Numbered from the stretch's first letter, positions 10,994 to 21,682 are shown. The stretch: DNA of 64,000 nt from Petunia secreta (GCA_029990175.1 JARKIP010000005.1:52007001-52071000), one strand, 5' to 3'. Notes: generated by a model not told the origin, from the sequence alone. A program made the numbers and translations.

Positions 10994-11250
10994 TGTTGAC
11001 ACCCAATTTTGTCCCGAATTTGTCAAAATTATTAAATTCTGGTAATATTTTGATAATTGAGGTTTAATTTGAAAATTAAATAAATAATGATAATAAAAGA
11101 GGATCAATTGAAGTTTCAAAGAAAAGTGCTAAATTTGCAAAATCCCACCAATTTCAACCCACTCGTGCAACCCATTCATTATTTTAAAATTAATTCCAAA
11201 ATTGTGGCCAAATTCGCTCCCCTCCTTAAAATCTAGCCTATTTGTGCAAA

Positions 11251-11251
11251 T

Positions 11252-11295
<44 letters not shown>

Positions 11296-11310
11296 ACACA
11301 CACACACACC
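11251..11310 (+). repeat. CA microsatellite replacing LTR TATA region
   Basis: About 28 CA units with one interruption (ACATACAC). The other two LTR copies have a short CA or CG-bearing run preceded by CCATATATACAC, which is missing here. Confidence 0.9.
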
Positions 11311-12023
11311 TATACTTGTCTTTCAACCCATTCCCACAAGAGACCCGTCTCATTCTTCAACTTAATTCCCCTTATCCCAAAAACCCTACACCAATCTTTT
11401 TTTTAATCTATCAGCCCCCCACACTATACATCATCATCACTACACAAAAAACATTATTACACAAAAACACACGAGCCGCCACTGACATCCCACCCCTCTC
11501 ATCTTCTTCTATGACCCGCATATACCATTATCAAAACAAACCTTCCACACATTACAACACCAAAAATAAATCAGATACCCACTACACACAAAATACCAGA
11601 TCAGAAATGGAGGGGGATTGAGGTCATGAGGACTTGGAAAACAAATCGAAGCAAAAAGATCGGGGTATGGTTGATTAACGGTGAGTTTGGGTGGTGTCGT
11701 TGGTTTTGATTGGAAAATATTAAATGTTTCCCATTTCTCTTCTCCGATTTGTGACTGAAATTGATCGAAAACAGTGGTAGGGGACATCGAAATAAGGGAA
11801 AACGGGGGATGGGGTGGTAGTGACACCACCAGATTTCGTCTCCTCGCCGGAGAATCGGGCCGGAGTCGCTCCTCCTCCCGTTGGGATTGTTATTCTGTTC
11901 AGTTCATTGCACCGTCGTTTGCCCTTTTTTTTCGATTACCCTTATGGACTTTCTCTATTTGGCCCTTGGTTTGGATCTATTGTTGATTCACTGCTGCTTA
12001 TTTCACTTTGATACACTGTTTTC

Positions 12024-12380
12024 ATGACCCCTCCTGCTACACCTAAGTCTGATTTTGTTGAATCACCCAAAAAACCGGCTGATTCCAGCCTTAAAACACC
12101 ACCACCAATTCAGTCAAAACCGGTTCAGACACCATCGGTTCAGGTTGAAAAGACATGTCCAGTTTGGTCTCCACCAATGCAGTATGATAAACCCTCTATG
12201 AAATCTCCATCCTCTTTTGGGTTTTTCTGGAATGCTCTTGCTAAAGTTCAAAATGCTCATGCAAGTTTGGATGAACATGTGGCATACTGGTTTGGGTTGA
12301 ATCAACCAAAGTATCAGTGGGCATTGGATGATTACTATGAGAACAAAGGCGTTTTCGACATTGGTGTTATGTTACGTTGA
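12024..12380 (+). CDS. 118-codon ORF inside Ogre-like LTR, possible captured gene exon
   Basis: Open frame from ATGACCCCTCCTGC to TGA. Residues 1-60 are rich in proline, serine and lysine and look disordered (SPKKPADSS, TPPPIQSKPVQTP). Residues 62-109 form a compact block, SSFGFFWNALAKVQNAH, DEHVAYWFGLNQ and KYQWALDDYYENKG, that reads like a folded host domain rather than any retroelement domain. The last nine residues after ENKG look unrelated, as if an exon ran into non-coding DNA. The G+C-rich stretch upstream (GTCTCCTCGCCGGAGAATC) also resembles a gene 5' region. The copies at 4,063 and 17,677 carry stops. I do not know the parent gene; capture is inference. Confidence 0.45.
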   Translation: MTPPATPKSDFVESPKKPADSSLKTPPPIQSKPVQTPSVQVEKTCPVWSPPMQYDKPSMKSPSSFGFFWNALAKVQNAHASLDEHVAYWFGLNQPKYQWALDDYYENKGVFDIGVMLR

Positions 12381-13355
12381 CTCGTTGAACGGTACTGTGG
12401 GCCCTTTGTGATTGTTCAGTATCTGTTACTGATTTCATTCTAAAATGCAAGGCCAATGAAAATATTTGACAAGGAATTGACGGATATATAACGAATTGAC
12501 GGATACTATACGTTAGAATTGACGGACTGATATTGAACCGATACTACACTGGCCAATGAAAAAATACATTTACACGTATTGAGGCCTCGGGATCGATTTG
12601 AATACGATACTACACTTGAACCGTCCCGTGTCCCTAAAGCAAAAGGCGATAATGAACGTATGCATTTGAGGCAAAACAAGTCAAATAGAGTGGTGGATTT
12701 GGTACTTGTCATGGCAACACGGCCCGGGCTCCGTGTTTGCAACCGTACCAACATCCCGAGCATCTACATGACGCGCCATACAAATCTGAGCATAAATTTT
12801 GCAAAAACAAACCCCCTACTATTATTATTATTTTATTACTACTGTTATATATTATTATTATTACTATTTTTATTATTCTTTTATTAATTTATTATTAGTA
12901 TTTTATTTTCATTGGTTATTACACTTTATTATTGTACTAATCCAATTTTACTTGTTTGTTTTGCGAGGTACATTTTGGCACAAATAATTTGTAGACGAGT
13001 TTGGCTAACTCGCGAATGGGAATAGTCCATTGCATTGAAGGCATTTGGAGATTGAATTCGGACTCAAGCATTCAAAATAAGACATAGGAATTTTAGAAAA
13101 TCCAAGGCTCCCGCGAGTTGATCATTTTTTCGGGTTTTATCTTTAACTTTGCCTTTCTTTCCTTAGAGATACTTATGCAAATAAATGTGTAGAATATTTT
13201 ATTTATCAATAATATTTGATTGTTTGTGTATTGCTTTACTTTATGTTCATCGCCTTTTATTGTGAAGTCGTTATTTAATTTATTGCAAATTGGAGCCATC
13301 TTAGCAAATGCGTGAAAGTAAAAGAATATTTTGCAAAGAAACTTTTATTCGATTA

Positions 13356-13356
<1 letters not shown>

Positions 13357-13400
<44 letters not shown>
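13357..13400 (+). repeat. ATT microsatellite in Ogre-like 3' LTR
   Basis: About 14 ATT units. The corresponding site has about 4 units in the 5' LTR (5,389) and about 28 in the third LTR (19,029-19,110). Confidence 0.9.
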
Positions 13401-13403
<3 letters not shown>

Positions 13404-13775
13404 TTTTTTAAATAATTCTTTCGCAAGAAAAGCGCACTTGTAAATATTTGGAAACCTGTCGGATTAACCGTATTTTACGGAATATTGGAAGTGCCTTAAA
13501 AACCTTCTTCCGAAATTAATAAAACCTCTTACTTAGAATCTCTGGAAAGACCCTCTTTTATAAAAATGGAGTTTTTGCATGCATTTGCTAATTTGGTTCC
13601 CTATTTTCCTTAAATTGGGTGGCGACTCCAAAAACTCCAAAAAGAGTTAGTCCATCCTGTCGATATTCCGGAATTTATCCTTTGGGGGTTAATTTTTGGG
13701 GTTCAAAACTTATTCTTCAAAAGTGCTTATCTACTTTTCAAAATAAGCAGTTTTTGGCAGCTTGGACAAACAGGC

Positions 13776-13987
13776 TCTTAGTCTTGCCCTTTTATTGTCG
13801 GACTTCATGTCACACAGCGACCACGTCTCCCGCAAACAATTCCCTCCGTCGACGTGAACACTGGCGTCTGGATACCATATCCTTCCTGTCGAACGGCCAT
13901 TAGTACACTCTTTCTTCACATATTTATGGAGAAGTTTTCACACTTCCAATCATTTTTTCAATCAAAAACACGGCGACTCTGATACCA
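13776..13987 (-). pseudogene. Copia gag N-terminal part, leader and primer site
   Basis: Continuation of the minus-strand Copia element to the right of its nested insertions. The sequence next to the LTR reads, on the minus strand, TGGTATCAGAGTCGCCG, a primer site for initiator tRNA-Met. A short leader and a gag start follow; the 62-codon frame ending in the TIR element includes DMKSDNKRAR just before the break, and the gag resumes at 2,476 (KKTASGGETTKRPQED). The TIR element therefore interrupts gag. A deletion has removed the corresponding DNA from the second tandem copy at 19,372. Confidence 0.65.
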
Positions 13988-14167
13988 TGATAAAATCTAT
14001 ACACCAAGACACGAATTTTGGGGGTGAAACTTCTGACCTTTTCTCATTCATCAATGTGGTTTATATAAAAATATAAAATTTAGCTATTGGGCTTTGCCCA
14101 ATCATAAAAAGCTAGATAACTAATTACAATTCAGTCCCTAATACTTACACAATTTACATATACGCCA
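13988..14167 (-). repeat. Copia 5' LTR (180 bp)
   Basis: On the minus strand it reads TGGCGTATATG ... AGATTTTATCA, directly followed by the TGGTATCAGAG primer site. Its duplicate is at 19,395-19,574. Confidence 0.8.
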
Positions 14168-15364
14168 TTAATTGGGCATCACCTTAATTTTTGGGTACCT
14201 TGTGAAGACATGTGCTAGTGTGAAGCTGCACTTTCGGCAAATTAAAACTCTTAAACTAGTTAGTGAGATTTTTAAATTGACTATTTCTTCAAACCTGGTA
14301 AGTTCGAAACCCATCTTCCACAGTTAGGACATCTAATTAATGTGTTGGTGAGTAATATTGCCCGACATGGCACTAAAACGAAAAGCTCTGTGGAAGTTCC
14401 GTGGAGAAGTCAACCAGGTTGCACAGACCATTATCTGTTAGCCTCGTTTCATAAGGCTATACAGTAAGGCCAAGAATCTTATAAATTCTTCCGTATTGTT
14501 AATACTTAGGGATATATGCCTAGACTAGAAGTCTGAAGTTTACAATTATTTCAGTCTTCTTTCCTAGTTCATTTTTTAATGGTTCTTAGATTTCATAAGC
14601 TGAGAATTCTAAGAACTATATCACCACTAAATATTTATTTATTTTGAAGTCAGATAACGACAAATGCGGTCTTAGAGTACTTACGAATGTGCTTTCACTT
14701 GCTCATGGATAGGGTCGAGATATTTGGGTAAAGAGTTTAGAAGAATTCAGGGAGTAGGTTTAGTGCTCCATTGTCTTTCTTCTTTTTCATACTTGTTAAA
14801 TTTTCTCGTTGCTTTGGCGTCTACCTAGTGTTTCCTGCTATTTTAAATTAATTGAGTTTATTCTTCGATGAGAGCCTCACACAAGTACTACTGTCCAAAT
14901 GCATCACAATACGATGGAGGCTAAATGTGGAAGCCTAATACTCATCGTCAGATACATTCGTCATACTTGCATCTTCATCACATAGCAGCCACACTTTATG
15001 CATAGCATGGCAAACAGCTTCTCCATGCATGTATTTATCATATAAAATTTCCCATAGTCTTCGAAAGAGAAATAAAGTAGTTGGAAAAGGTTGTGTTTAG
15101 AAATAGAAACAAAGAAATAACAAATTATATTGTACGAATCATAGTGGATTTTGACAATTTATTCTTAATAATTGATTCTTATTATGTTTATTGTTATAAC
15201 TAATTCCACCGTAAAATTATGTTAGAAATTTGCATTAGCTGTATGCTTAATAATCTATGAATGATGAAATTTCTTGCAAACAACTACTCCTAAAATAGCG
15301 AGTAAAGACCACATCTTGCTATTCTTTCGACAAATGCATTAAGAGAACACCTGAATTATACTAC
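14168..15364. other. anonymous flank, duplicated at 19,575-20,772
   Basis: About 1.2 kb of AT-rich sequence between the Copia 5' LTR and the Sirevirus LTR. No motif or long frame is recognised. It is nearly identical to 19,575-20,772 (by eye about 17 differences), which shows it was carried in the tandem duplication. Confidence 0.7.
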
Positions 15365-16094
15365 TGTTACACTCTAAGCACCTCCTATGGACACTAGAAG
15401 GGGAGGGAGGAGGGGGAGAAGGGTTGAATAGTGTCCTCCGATTTTCGTCGAAGAACCAGATTCTTATCGTCTAGAACCTTGTCCTTATCGCAACAGTTTC
15501 CATGACAAACACCTCAGCATACACAAATTGCAAAATTAAAGAATACAGTGTTTTTACGTGGAAAACTCCTTACTCAAAAGAGAAAAACCACGACCCACAC
15601 TTTGGAATTTTTTGAAACAATCCACTAGCACAAAGAGCAAGTTTTAGATTACAAAACTCTGTAACCAAAGGGCTACACTCTAGACCCTAATCACTCAACA
15701 AAGTTAAACTCTAGACCCTAATCACTCAACAAAGCTAAACTCTAGCTTTACAAAGTAATTTCACAAGATTCACCTAATACATTTGCTTCTAAACTAAGCA
15801 TGTAGGTAAAAACAGTTTTAGCACAAAACAACCACAACTCCAAACAAGAACCTAGATAGAATATCTAAATTGAACTACTTAACCTTTCAACAGTTGTCTT
15901 CACCAGTTAAGTCACTTTGAAAGTTATTGGATCGCCTTTTGATTGCTCTAAACTCTCGTCGTGAATAACTGATTATCGGCTGTCTCAATTACTAGCTTTT
16001 ATAAGGGCTTTGTAACCCTAGTAGTACTCCACAAGGAAATCTTGTAAATATGCCAAGGCAAGATTTCCTGTGACTCTTTCCCTATTTTGCTCCA
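15365..16094 (-). repeat. truncated Sirevirus LTR (tandem copy)
   Basis: Starts TGTTACACTC after the flank CTAC, exactly as the LTR at 20,773 does, and stops at the duplication junction. About 180 bp of the LTR are missing. It is not part of a separate insertion. Confidence 0.85.
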
Positions 16095-16663
16095 CCGGCT
16101 TGCCAGTTGATTTGTCAACTTAATAGGATTTTTAGCAGCACCACAGCAGTGTTTGGAGCACGGAGCTTTTCTTAGCAATGAACCGGGGCAATAATTGATA
16201 TGAGCTAGACTCGTCAACGAATACCTGAAGAATCGTACCCGCATAAGTCATCCACCCTAGAGGTAAGTCTCTTGTTAACCCTGAGTCTGAGGTTTGAGAT
16301 TGAAGACAAGATGGCTCGGTTATCGAGGTGCAGTGGAAGCTATGTCCATGTAAACCCCTCTTTATGGGTGTGTCGTCGACCACATTTTCATAACTTGGGT
16401 GACTACAAGCCTCTTTTCCGCTCTTGAGTAGTCGCTACTATCTCGTCTTTGATTTTCAAATCGCATCGAACTACATATGGCCTGATTCTCTTTCAGCCCG
16501 AGATATGTAGGCAACTCGGAAACCGGAGTTTGGCCATGTCTATAAGCCTCGCACTTTGGTCCTTGGAATCAAAGTACTTGGCTTTGTCGTGACAAAATTG
16601 GTTTCTCGTCAATTTCTTTACCCTGAAAACTCTTTCATCATTTTCTGGGTAAAGAGGGGCAGC
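16095..16663 (+). repeat. Ogre-like internal 3' end (tandem copy)
   Basis: Copy of 10,424-10,993, including the hairpin at 16,471-16,510 and the purine tract before the LTR. No coding sequence. Confidence 0.85.
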
Positions 16664-17676
16664 TGTTGACACCAAATTTTGTCCCGAATTTTTTAAAATT
16701 ATTAAATTCTGATAATATTTTTATAATTGAGATTTAATTTGAAAATTAAATAAATAATGATAATAAAAGAGGATCAATTGAAGTTTCAAAGAAAAGTGCT
16801 AAATTTGCAAAATCCCACCAATTTTAACCCACTCGTGCAACCCATTCATTTTTTAAAAATTAATTCCAAAATTGTGGCCAAATTCGCTCCCCTCCTTAAA
16901 ATCTAGCCTATTTGTGCAAATCCTCAACCCATATATACACACACACACACGCGCGCGCGCCTATACTTGTCTTTCAACCCATTCCCACAAGAGACCCGTC
17001 TCATTCTTCAGCTTAATTCCCCTTATCCCAAAAACCCTACACCCATCTTTTTTTTAATCTATCAGCCCCCCACACTATACATCATCATCACTACACAAAA
17101 AACATTATTACACAAAAACACACGAGCCGCCACTGACATCCCACCCCTCTCATCTTCTTCTATGACCCGCATATACCATTATCAAAACAAACCTTCCACA
17201 CATTACAACACCAAAAATAAATCAAATACCCATTACACACAAAATACCAGATCAGAAATGGAGAGGGATTGAGGTCATGGGGACTTGGAAAACAAATCGA
17301 AGCAAAAAGATCGGGGTATGGTTGATTGACGGCGAGTTTGGGTGGTGTCGTTGGTTTTGATCGGAAAATATTAAATATTTCCCATTTCTCTTCTCCGATT
17401 TGTGACTGAAATAGATCGAAAACAGTGGTAGGGGACATCGAAATAAGGGAAAACGGGGGATGGGGTGGTAGTGACACCACCGGATTTCGTCTCCTCGCCG
17501 GAGAATCGGGCCGGAGTCGCTCCTCCTCCCGTTGGGATTGTTATTCTGTTCAGCTCATTGCACCATCGTTTGCCCTTTTTTTTCGATTACCCTTATGGCC
17601 TTTCTCTATTTGGCCCTTGGTTTGGATCTACTGTTGATTCACTGCTGCTTGTTTCACTTTGATACACTGTTTTCAT

Positions 17677-18030
17677 GACCCCTCCTGCTACACCTAAGTC
17701 TGATTTTGTTGAATCACCCAAAAAACCGGCTGATTCCATCCTTAAAACACCACCACCAATTCAGTCAAAACCGGTTCAGACACCACCGGTTCAGGTTGAA
17801 AAGACATGTCTAGTTTGGTCTCCACCAATGTAGTATGATAAACCCTCTATGAAATCTCATTCCTCTTTTGGGTTTTTCTGGAATGCTCTTGCTAAAGTTC
17901 AAAATGCTCATGCAAGTTTGGATGAACATGTGGCATACTGGTTTGGGTTGAATCAACCAAAGTATCAGTGAGCATTGGATGATTACTATGAGAACAAAGG
18001 CGTTTTCGACATTGGTTTTATGTTACGTTG
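17677..18030 (+). pseudogene. damaged copy of LTR-borne ORF (copy 3)
   Basis: Same frame as 12,024-12,380, closed by TAG in ACCAATGTAGTATG (shared with copy 1) and by TGA in CAGTGAGCATTG (within KYQWALDD). The stop shared with copy 1 suggests that the TAG form is common in the family and that the open form at 12,024 is either ancestral or a reversion. Confidence 0.7.
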
Positions 18031-19028
18031 ACTCGTTGAACGGTACTGTGGGCCCTTTGTAATTGTTCAGTATCTGTTACTGATTTCATTCTAAAATGCA
18101 AGGCCAAAAAAAAATATTTGACAAGGAATTGACGGATATATAACGAATTGACGGATACTATACGTTAGAATTGACGGACTGATATTGAACCGATACTACA
18201 CTGGCCAATGAAAAAATACATATACACGTATTGAGGCCTCGGGATCGATTTGAACACGATAATACACTTGAACCGTTCCGTTCCCGTGTCCCTAAAGTAA
18301 AAGGCGATAATGAACGTATGCATTTGAGGCAAAACAAGTCGAATAGAGTGGTGGATTTGGTACTTGTCATGGCAACACGGCCCGGAATTCGTGTTTGCAA
18401 CCGTACCAACAGCCCGAGCCTCTACATGACGCGCCATACAAATCTGAGCCTAAATTTTGCAAAAACAAACCCCCTACTATTATTATTATTATTATTATTT
18501 TATTACTACTATTATATTTTATTATTATTATTACTATTATTATTATTACTTTATTAATTTATTATTAGTATTTTATTTTCATTGATTATTACGCTTTATT
18601 ATTGTACTAATCCAATTTTACTTGTTTGTTTTGCGAGGTACATTTTGGCACGAATAATTTGTGGACGAGTTTGGCTAACTCACGAATGGGAATAGTCCAT
18701 TGCATTGAAGGCATTTGGAGATTGAATTCGGACTCAAGCATTCAAAATAAGACTTAGGAATTTTAGAAAATCCAAGGCTCCCGTGAGTTGATCATTTTTT
18801 CGGGTTTTATCTTTAACTTTGCCTTTCTTTCCTTAGAGATACTTATGCAAATAAATGTGTAGAATATTTTATTTAACAATAATATTTGATTGTTTGTGTA
18901 TTGCTTTACTTTATGTTCATCGCTTTTTATTGTGAAGTCGTTATTTAATTTATTGCAAATTGGGGCCATCTTAGCAAATGCGTGAAAGTAAAAGAATATT
19001 TTGCAAATAAACTTTTATTCGATTAATT

Positions 19029-19032
19029 ATTA

Positions 19033-19109
<77 letters not shown>

Positions 19110-19110
19110 G
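19029..19110 (+). repeat. ATT microsatellite in third Ogre-like LTR
   Basis: Roughly 28 uninterrupted ATT units; the longest of three LTR alleles. Confidence 0.9.
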
Positions 19111-19394
19111 ATTTTTTTTAAATAATTCTTTCGCAAGAAAAGCGCACTTGTAAATATTTGGAAACCTGTCGGATTAACCGTTTATTACGAAATTTTGGAA
19201 GTGCATAAAAATCTTCTTCCGAAATTAATAAAACCTCTTACTTAGAATCTCTGGAAAGACCGTCTTTTATAAAAATGGAGTTTTTGTATGCATTTGCTAA
19301 TTTGGTTCCCTATTTTCCTTAAATTGGGTGGCGACTCCAAAAACTCAAAAAAGAGTTAGTCCATCCTGTCGAAAACGCGGCGACTCTGATACCA

Positions 19395-19574
19395 TGATAA
19401 AATCTATACACCAAGACACGAATTTTGGGGGTGAAACTTCTCACCTTTTCTCATTCATCAATGTGGTTTATATAAAAATATAAAATTTAGCTATTGGGCT
19501 TTGCCCAATCATAAAAAGCTAGATAACTAATTACAATTTAGTCCCTAATACTTACACAATTTACATATACGCCA
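19395..19574 (-). repeat. Copia 5' LTR, tandem copy
   Basis: Duplicate of 13,988-14,167 with the primer site TGGTATCAGAG beside it at 19,384-19,394. Only this LTR and a few bases of leader remain in unit 2. Confidence 0.85.
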
Positions 19575-20772
19575 TTAATTGGGCATCACCTTAATTTTTG
19601 GGTACCTTGTGAAGACATGTGCTAGTGCGAAGCTGCACTTTCGGCAAATTAAAACTCTTAAACTAGTTAGTGAGATTTTTAAATTGACAATTTCTTCAAA
19701 CCTGGTAAGTTCGAAACCCATCTTCCACAGTTAGGACATCTAATTAATGTGTTGGTGAGTAATATTGCCCGACATGGCACTAAAACGAAAAGCTCTGTGG
19801 AAGTTCTGTGGAGAAGTCAACCAGGTTGCACAGACCATTATCTGTTAGCCTTGTTTCATAAGGCTATACAGTAAGGCCAAGAATCTTATAAATTCTTCCG
19901 TATTGTTAATACTTATGGATATATGCCTAGACTAGAAGTCTGAAGTTTACAATTATTTCAGTCTTCTTTCCTAGTTCATTTTTTAATGGTTCTTAGATTT
20001 CATAAGCTGAGAATTTTAAGAACTATATCACCACTAAATATTTATTTATTTTGAAGTCAGATAACGACAAATGCGGTCTTAGAGTACTTACGAATGTGCT
20101 TTCACTTGCTCATGGATAGGGTCGAGATATTTGGGTAAAGAGTTTAGAAGAATTCAGGGAGTAGTTTTTGTGCTCCATTGTCTTTCTTCTTTTTCATACT
20201 TGTTAAATTTTCTCGTTGCTTTGGCGTCTACCTGGTGTTTGCTGCTATTTTAAATTAATTGAGTTTATTCTTCGATGAGAGCCTCACACAAGTACTACTG
20301 TCGAAATGCATCACAATACGATGGAGGCTAAATGTGGAAGCCTAATACTCATCGTCAGATACATTCATCATACTTGCATCTTCATCACATAGCAGCCACA
20401 CTTTATGCATAGCATGGCAAACAGCTTCTCCATGCATGTAATTTATCATCTAAAATTTCCCATAGTCTTCGAAAGAGAAACAAAGTAGTTGGAAAAGGTT
20501 GTGTTTAGAAATAGAAACAAAGAAATAACAAATTATATTGTACGAATCATAGTGGATTTTGACAATTTATTCTTAATAATTGATTCTTATTATGTTTATT
20601 GTTATAACTAATTCCACCGTAAAATTATGTTAGAAATTTGCATTAGCTGTATGCTTAATAATCTATGAATGATGAAATTTCTTGCAAACAACTACTCCTA
20701 AAATAGCGAGTAAAGACCACATCTTGCTATTCTTTCGACAAATGCATTAAGAGAACACCTGAATTATACTAC
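19575..20772. other. anonymous flank, second tandem copy
   Basis: Near-identical to 14,168-15,364. Ends in ACTAC (20,768-20,772), which is the left target-site duplication of the Sirevirus. No gene is seen. Confidence 0.7.
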
Positions 20773-21682
20773 TGTTACACTCTAAGAACCTCCTATGGAC
20801 ACTAGAAGGGGAGGGAGGAGGGGGAGAAGGGTTGAATAGTGTCCTCCGATTTTCGTCGAAGAACCAGATTCTTATCGTCTAGAACCTTGTCCTTATCGCA
20901 ACAGTTTCCATGACAAACACCTCAGCATACACAAATTGCAAAATTAAAGAATACAGTGTTTTTACGTGGAAAACTCCTTACTCAAAAGAGAAAAACCACG
21001 ACCCACACTTTGAAATTTTTGAAACAATCCACTAGCACAAAGAGCAAGTTTTAGATTACAAAACTCTGTAACCAAAGGGCTACACTCTAGACCCTAATCA
21101 CTCAACAAAGCTAAACTCTAGGTTTACAAAGTAATTTCACAAGATTCACCTAATACATTTGCTTCTAAACTAAGCATGTAGGTAAAAACAGTTTTAGCAC
21201 AAAACAACCACAACTCCAAACAAGAACCTTGACAGAATATCTAAGTTGAACTACTTAACCTTTCAACAGTTGCCTTCACCAGTTAAGTCACTTTGAAAGT
21301 TATTAGATCGCCTTTTGATTGCTCTAACTTCTCGTCGTGAATAACTGATTATCGGCTGCCTCAATTACTAGCTTTTATAAGGGCTTTGTAACCCTAGTAG
21401 TATTCCACTAGGAAATTTTGTAAATATGGCAAGGAAAGATTTCCTGTGACTCTTTCCCTATTTAGCTCCAACTCTTATTCATACTTCAAAGACACATCCA
21501 CGGCAAAACCTCTTTTAGCTGACTAGGATGCATAATAGTTCACGCGCAACTATTCCCAGTTCTGCAAGGATTTACATTCAATAATCTTTTCGATCAGTCG
21601 TGTCCTTCTTCATAATGACCAGGTTCTCCTGCAGAACTACTAGGTCCTTCATTTGTCATTCTTCAAAATATTCAGCTCAACA
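20773..21682 (-). repeat. Sirevirus 1 3' LTR (910 bp)
   Basis: Plus-strand ends TGTTACACTC and CAGCTCAACA (minus: TGTTGAGCTG ... GAGTGTAACA), with perfect TGTT/AACA termini. Preceded on the left by ACTAC. Confidence 0.9.

Larger units (their letters stand above)
3061..13708 (+). mobile_element. Ogre-like non-autonomous Ty3/Gypsy element with intact ends
   Basis: A structurally complete LTR element: 5' LTR 3,061-5,713, primer site at 5,717, internal region of about 5.3 kb, purine tract, 3' LTR 10,994-13,708. The 5-bp duplication CTTAT is present at 3,056-3,060 and 13,709-13,713. LTRs begin TGTTGA and end TTCAACA (5' copy) or TTCAAAA (3' copy). Very long LTRs, the primer site TGGCGACTCCGCTGGGGA (tRNA-Arg type) and a tandem array near the 3' LTR are hallmarks of the Ogre/Tat lineage. 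No gag, protease, RT or integrase motif is visible internally, so it must have been mobilised in trans. The two LTRs differ by a few percent by eye, plus microsatellite length changes. Confidence 0.85.
10994..13708 (+). repeat. Ogre-like 3' LTR (2,715 bp)
   Basis: Begins TGTTGACACCCAATTTTG and ends GGGGTTCAAAA, followed by the CTTAT duplication. Compared with the 5' LTR it has a long CA run at 11,251-11,310 and a longer ATT run at 13,357-13,400. It carries the only uninterrupted copy of the LTR-borne ORF. Confidence 0.9.
2477..13775. mobile_element. MITE-like TIR element in Copia gag, split by Ogre-like insertion
   Basis: The left end reads GCCTGTTTGGCCAAGCT and the right end, reverse-complemented, reads GCCTGTTTGTCCAAGCT, giving terminal inverted repeats of about 17 bp with one mismatch. 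Removing the Ogre-like insertion (3,061-13,708 plus one CTTAT) leaves about 650 bp of AT-rich DNA without coding capacity, as expected of a non-autonomous DNA transposon. The flanks on both sides are gag of the same Copia element, which supports insertion into it. I cannot recognise a target-site duplication (flanks TATTTATA and TCTTAGTC do not match), so the superfamily is unassigned. Confidence 0.65.
923..14167 (-). mobile_element. small Ty1/Copia retrotransposon, split by nested elements
   Basis: A minus-strand Copia element with short LTRs: 3' LTR at 923-1096 (174 bp) and 5' LTR at 13,988-14,167 (180 bp). The primer site next to the 5' LTR reads TGGTATCAGAG, matching the 3' end of initiator tRNA-Met, and a purine tract AACTTGAGGGGGTAA precedes the 3' LTR. 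Coding remnants are gag with a zinc knuckle, a short RT end and the RNase H end; most of pol has been lost internally. Its gag is interrupted by a TIR element that carries an Ogre-like element. The LTRs are clearly diverged (by eye about 80-85% identical) and I find no matching target-site duplication, so it is old, or the two ends are not one original pair. Confidence 0.75.
10424..16094. repeat. tandem duplication unit 1 (5,671 bp)
   Basis: Runs from the end of the Ogre-like internal region, through its 3' LTR, TIR-element end, Copia gag start and 5' LTR, anonymous flank, and into a Sirevirus LTR. The second unit starts at 16,095. The junction at 16,094/16,095 joins Sirevirus LTR (equivalent to 21,470) to Ogre internal sequence (equivalent to 10,424) with at most one shared base. 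Confidence 0.9.
16664..19372 (+). repeat. Ogre-like LTR, third copy, 3'-truncated
   Basis: Begins TGTTGACACCAAATTTTG and breaks at CATCCTGTCGA, then continues directly as AAAACGCGGCGACTCTGATACCATG, which belongs to the Copia leader. It contains ACAC/GCGC alternating repeats at 16,938-16,960 and the longest ATT run. Confidence 0.9.
16095..21470. repeat. tandem duplication unit 2 (5,376 bp)
   Basis: Repeats unit 1 but lacks about 300 bp at 19,372: the last ~45 bp of the Ogre LTR, the CTTAT duplication, the TIR-element end and the Copia gag start are gone (equivalent to 13,664-13,963). The deletion ends share a short A run and a nearby GGCGACTC motif. After 21,470 the Sirevirus LTR continues normally, so unit 2 is the one joined to the complete Sirevirus. 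Confidence 0.9.

Noticed and set aside
11202..11621. 139-codon frame with a run of His-Thr
   Set aside because: CA microsatellite translation.
11509..11829. Minus-strand frame shared by the LTR copies (starts MVSLPPHPPFS)
   Set aside because: It recurs only because the LTRs are copies of each other; it is not conserved beyond them as far as can be seen, and it overlaps regulatory sequence.
2469..13783. 8-bp hAT-type duplication around the TIR element
   Set aside because: TATTTATA and TCTTAGTC do not match; superfamily left open.
923..14167. Target-site duplication for the small Copia element
   Set aside because: Flanks ATTAG (left) and TTAAT (right) do not match, so no duplication is claimed.
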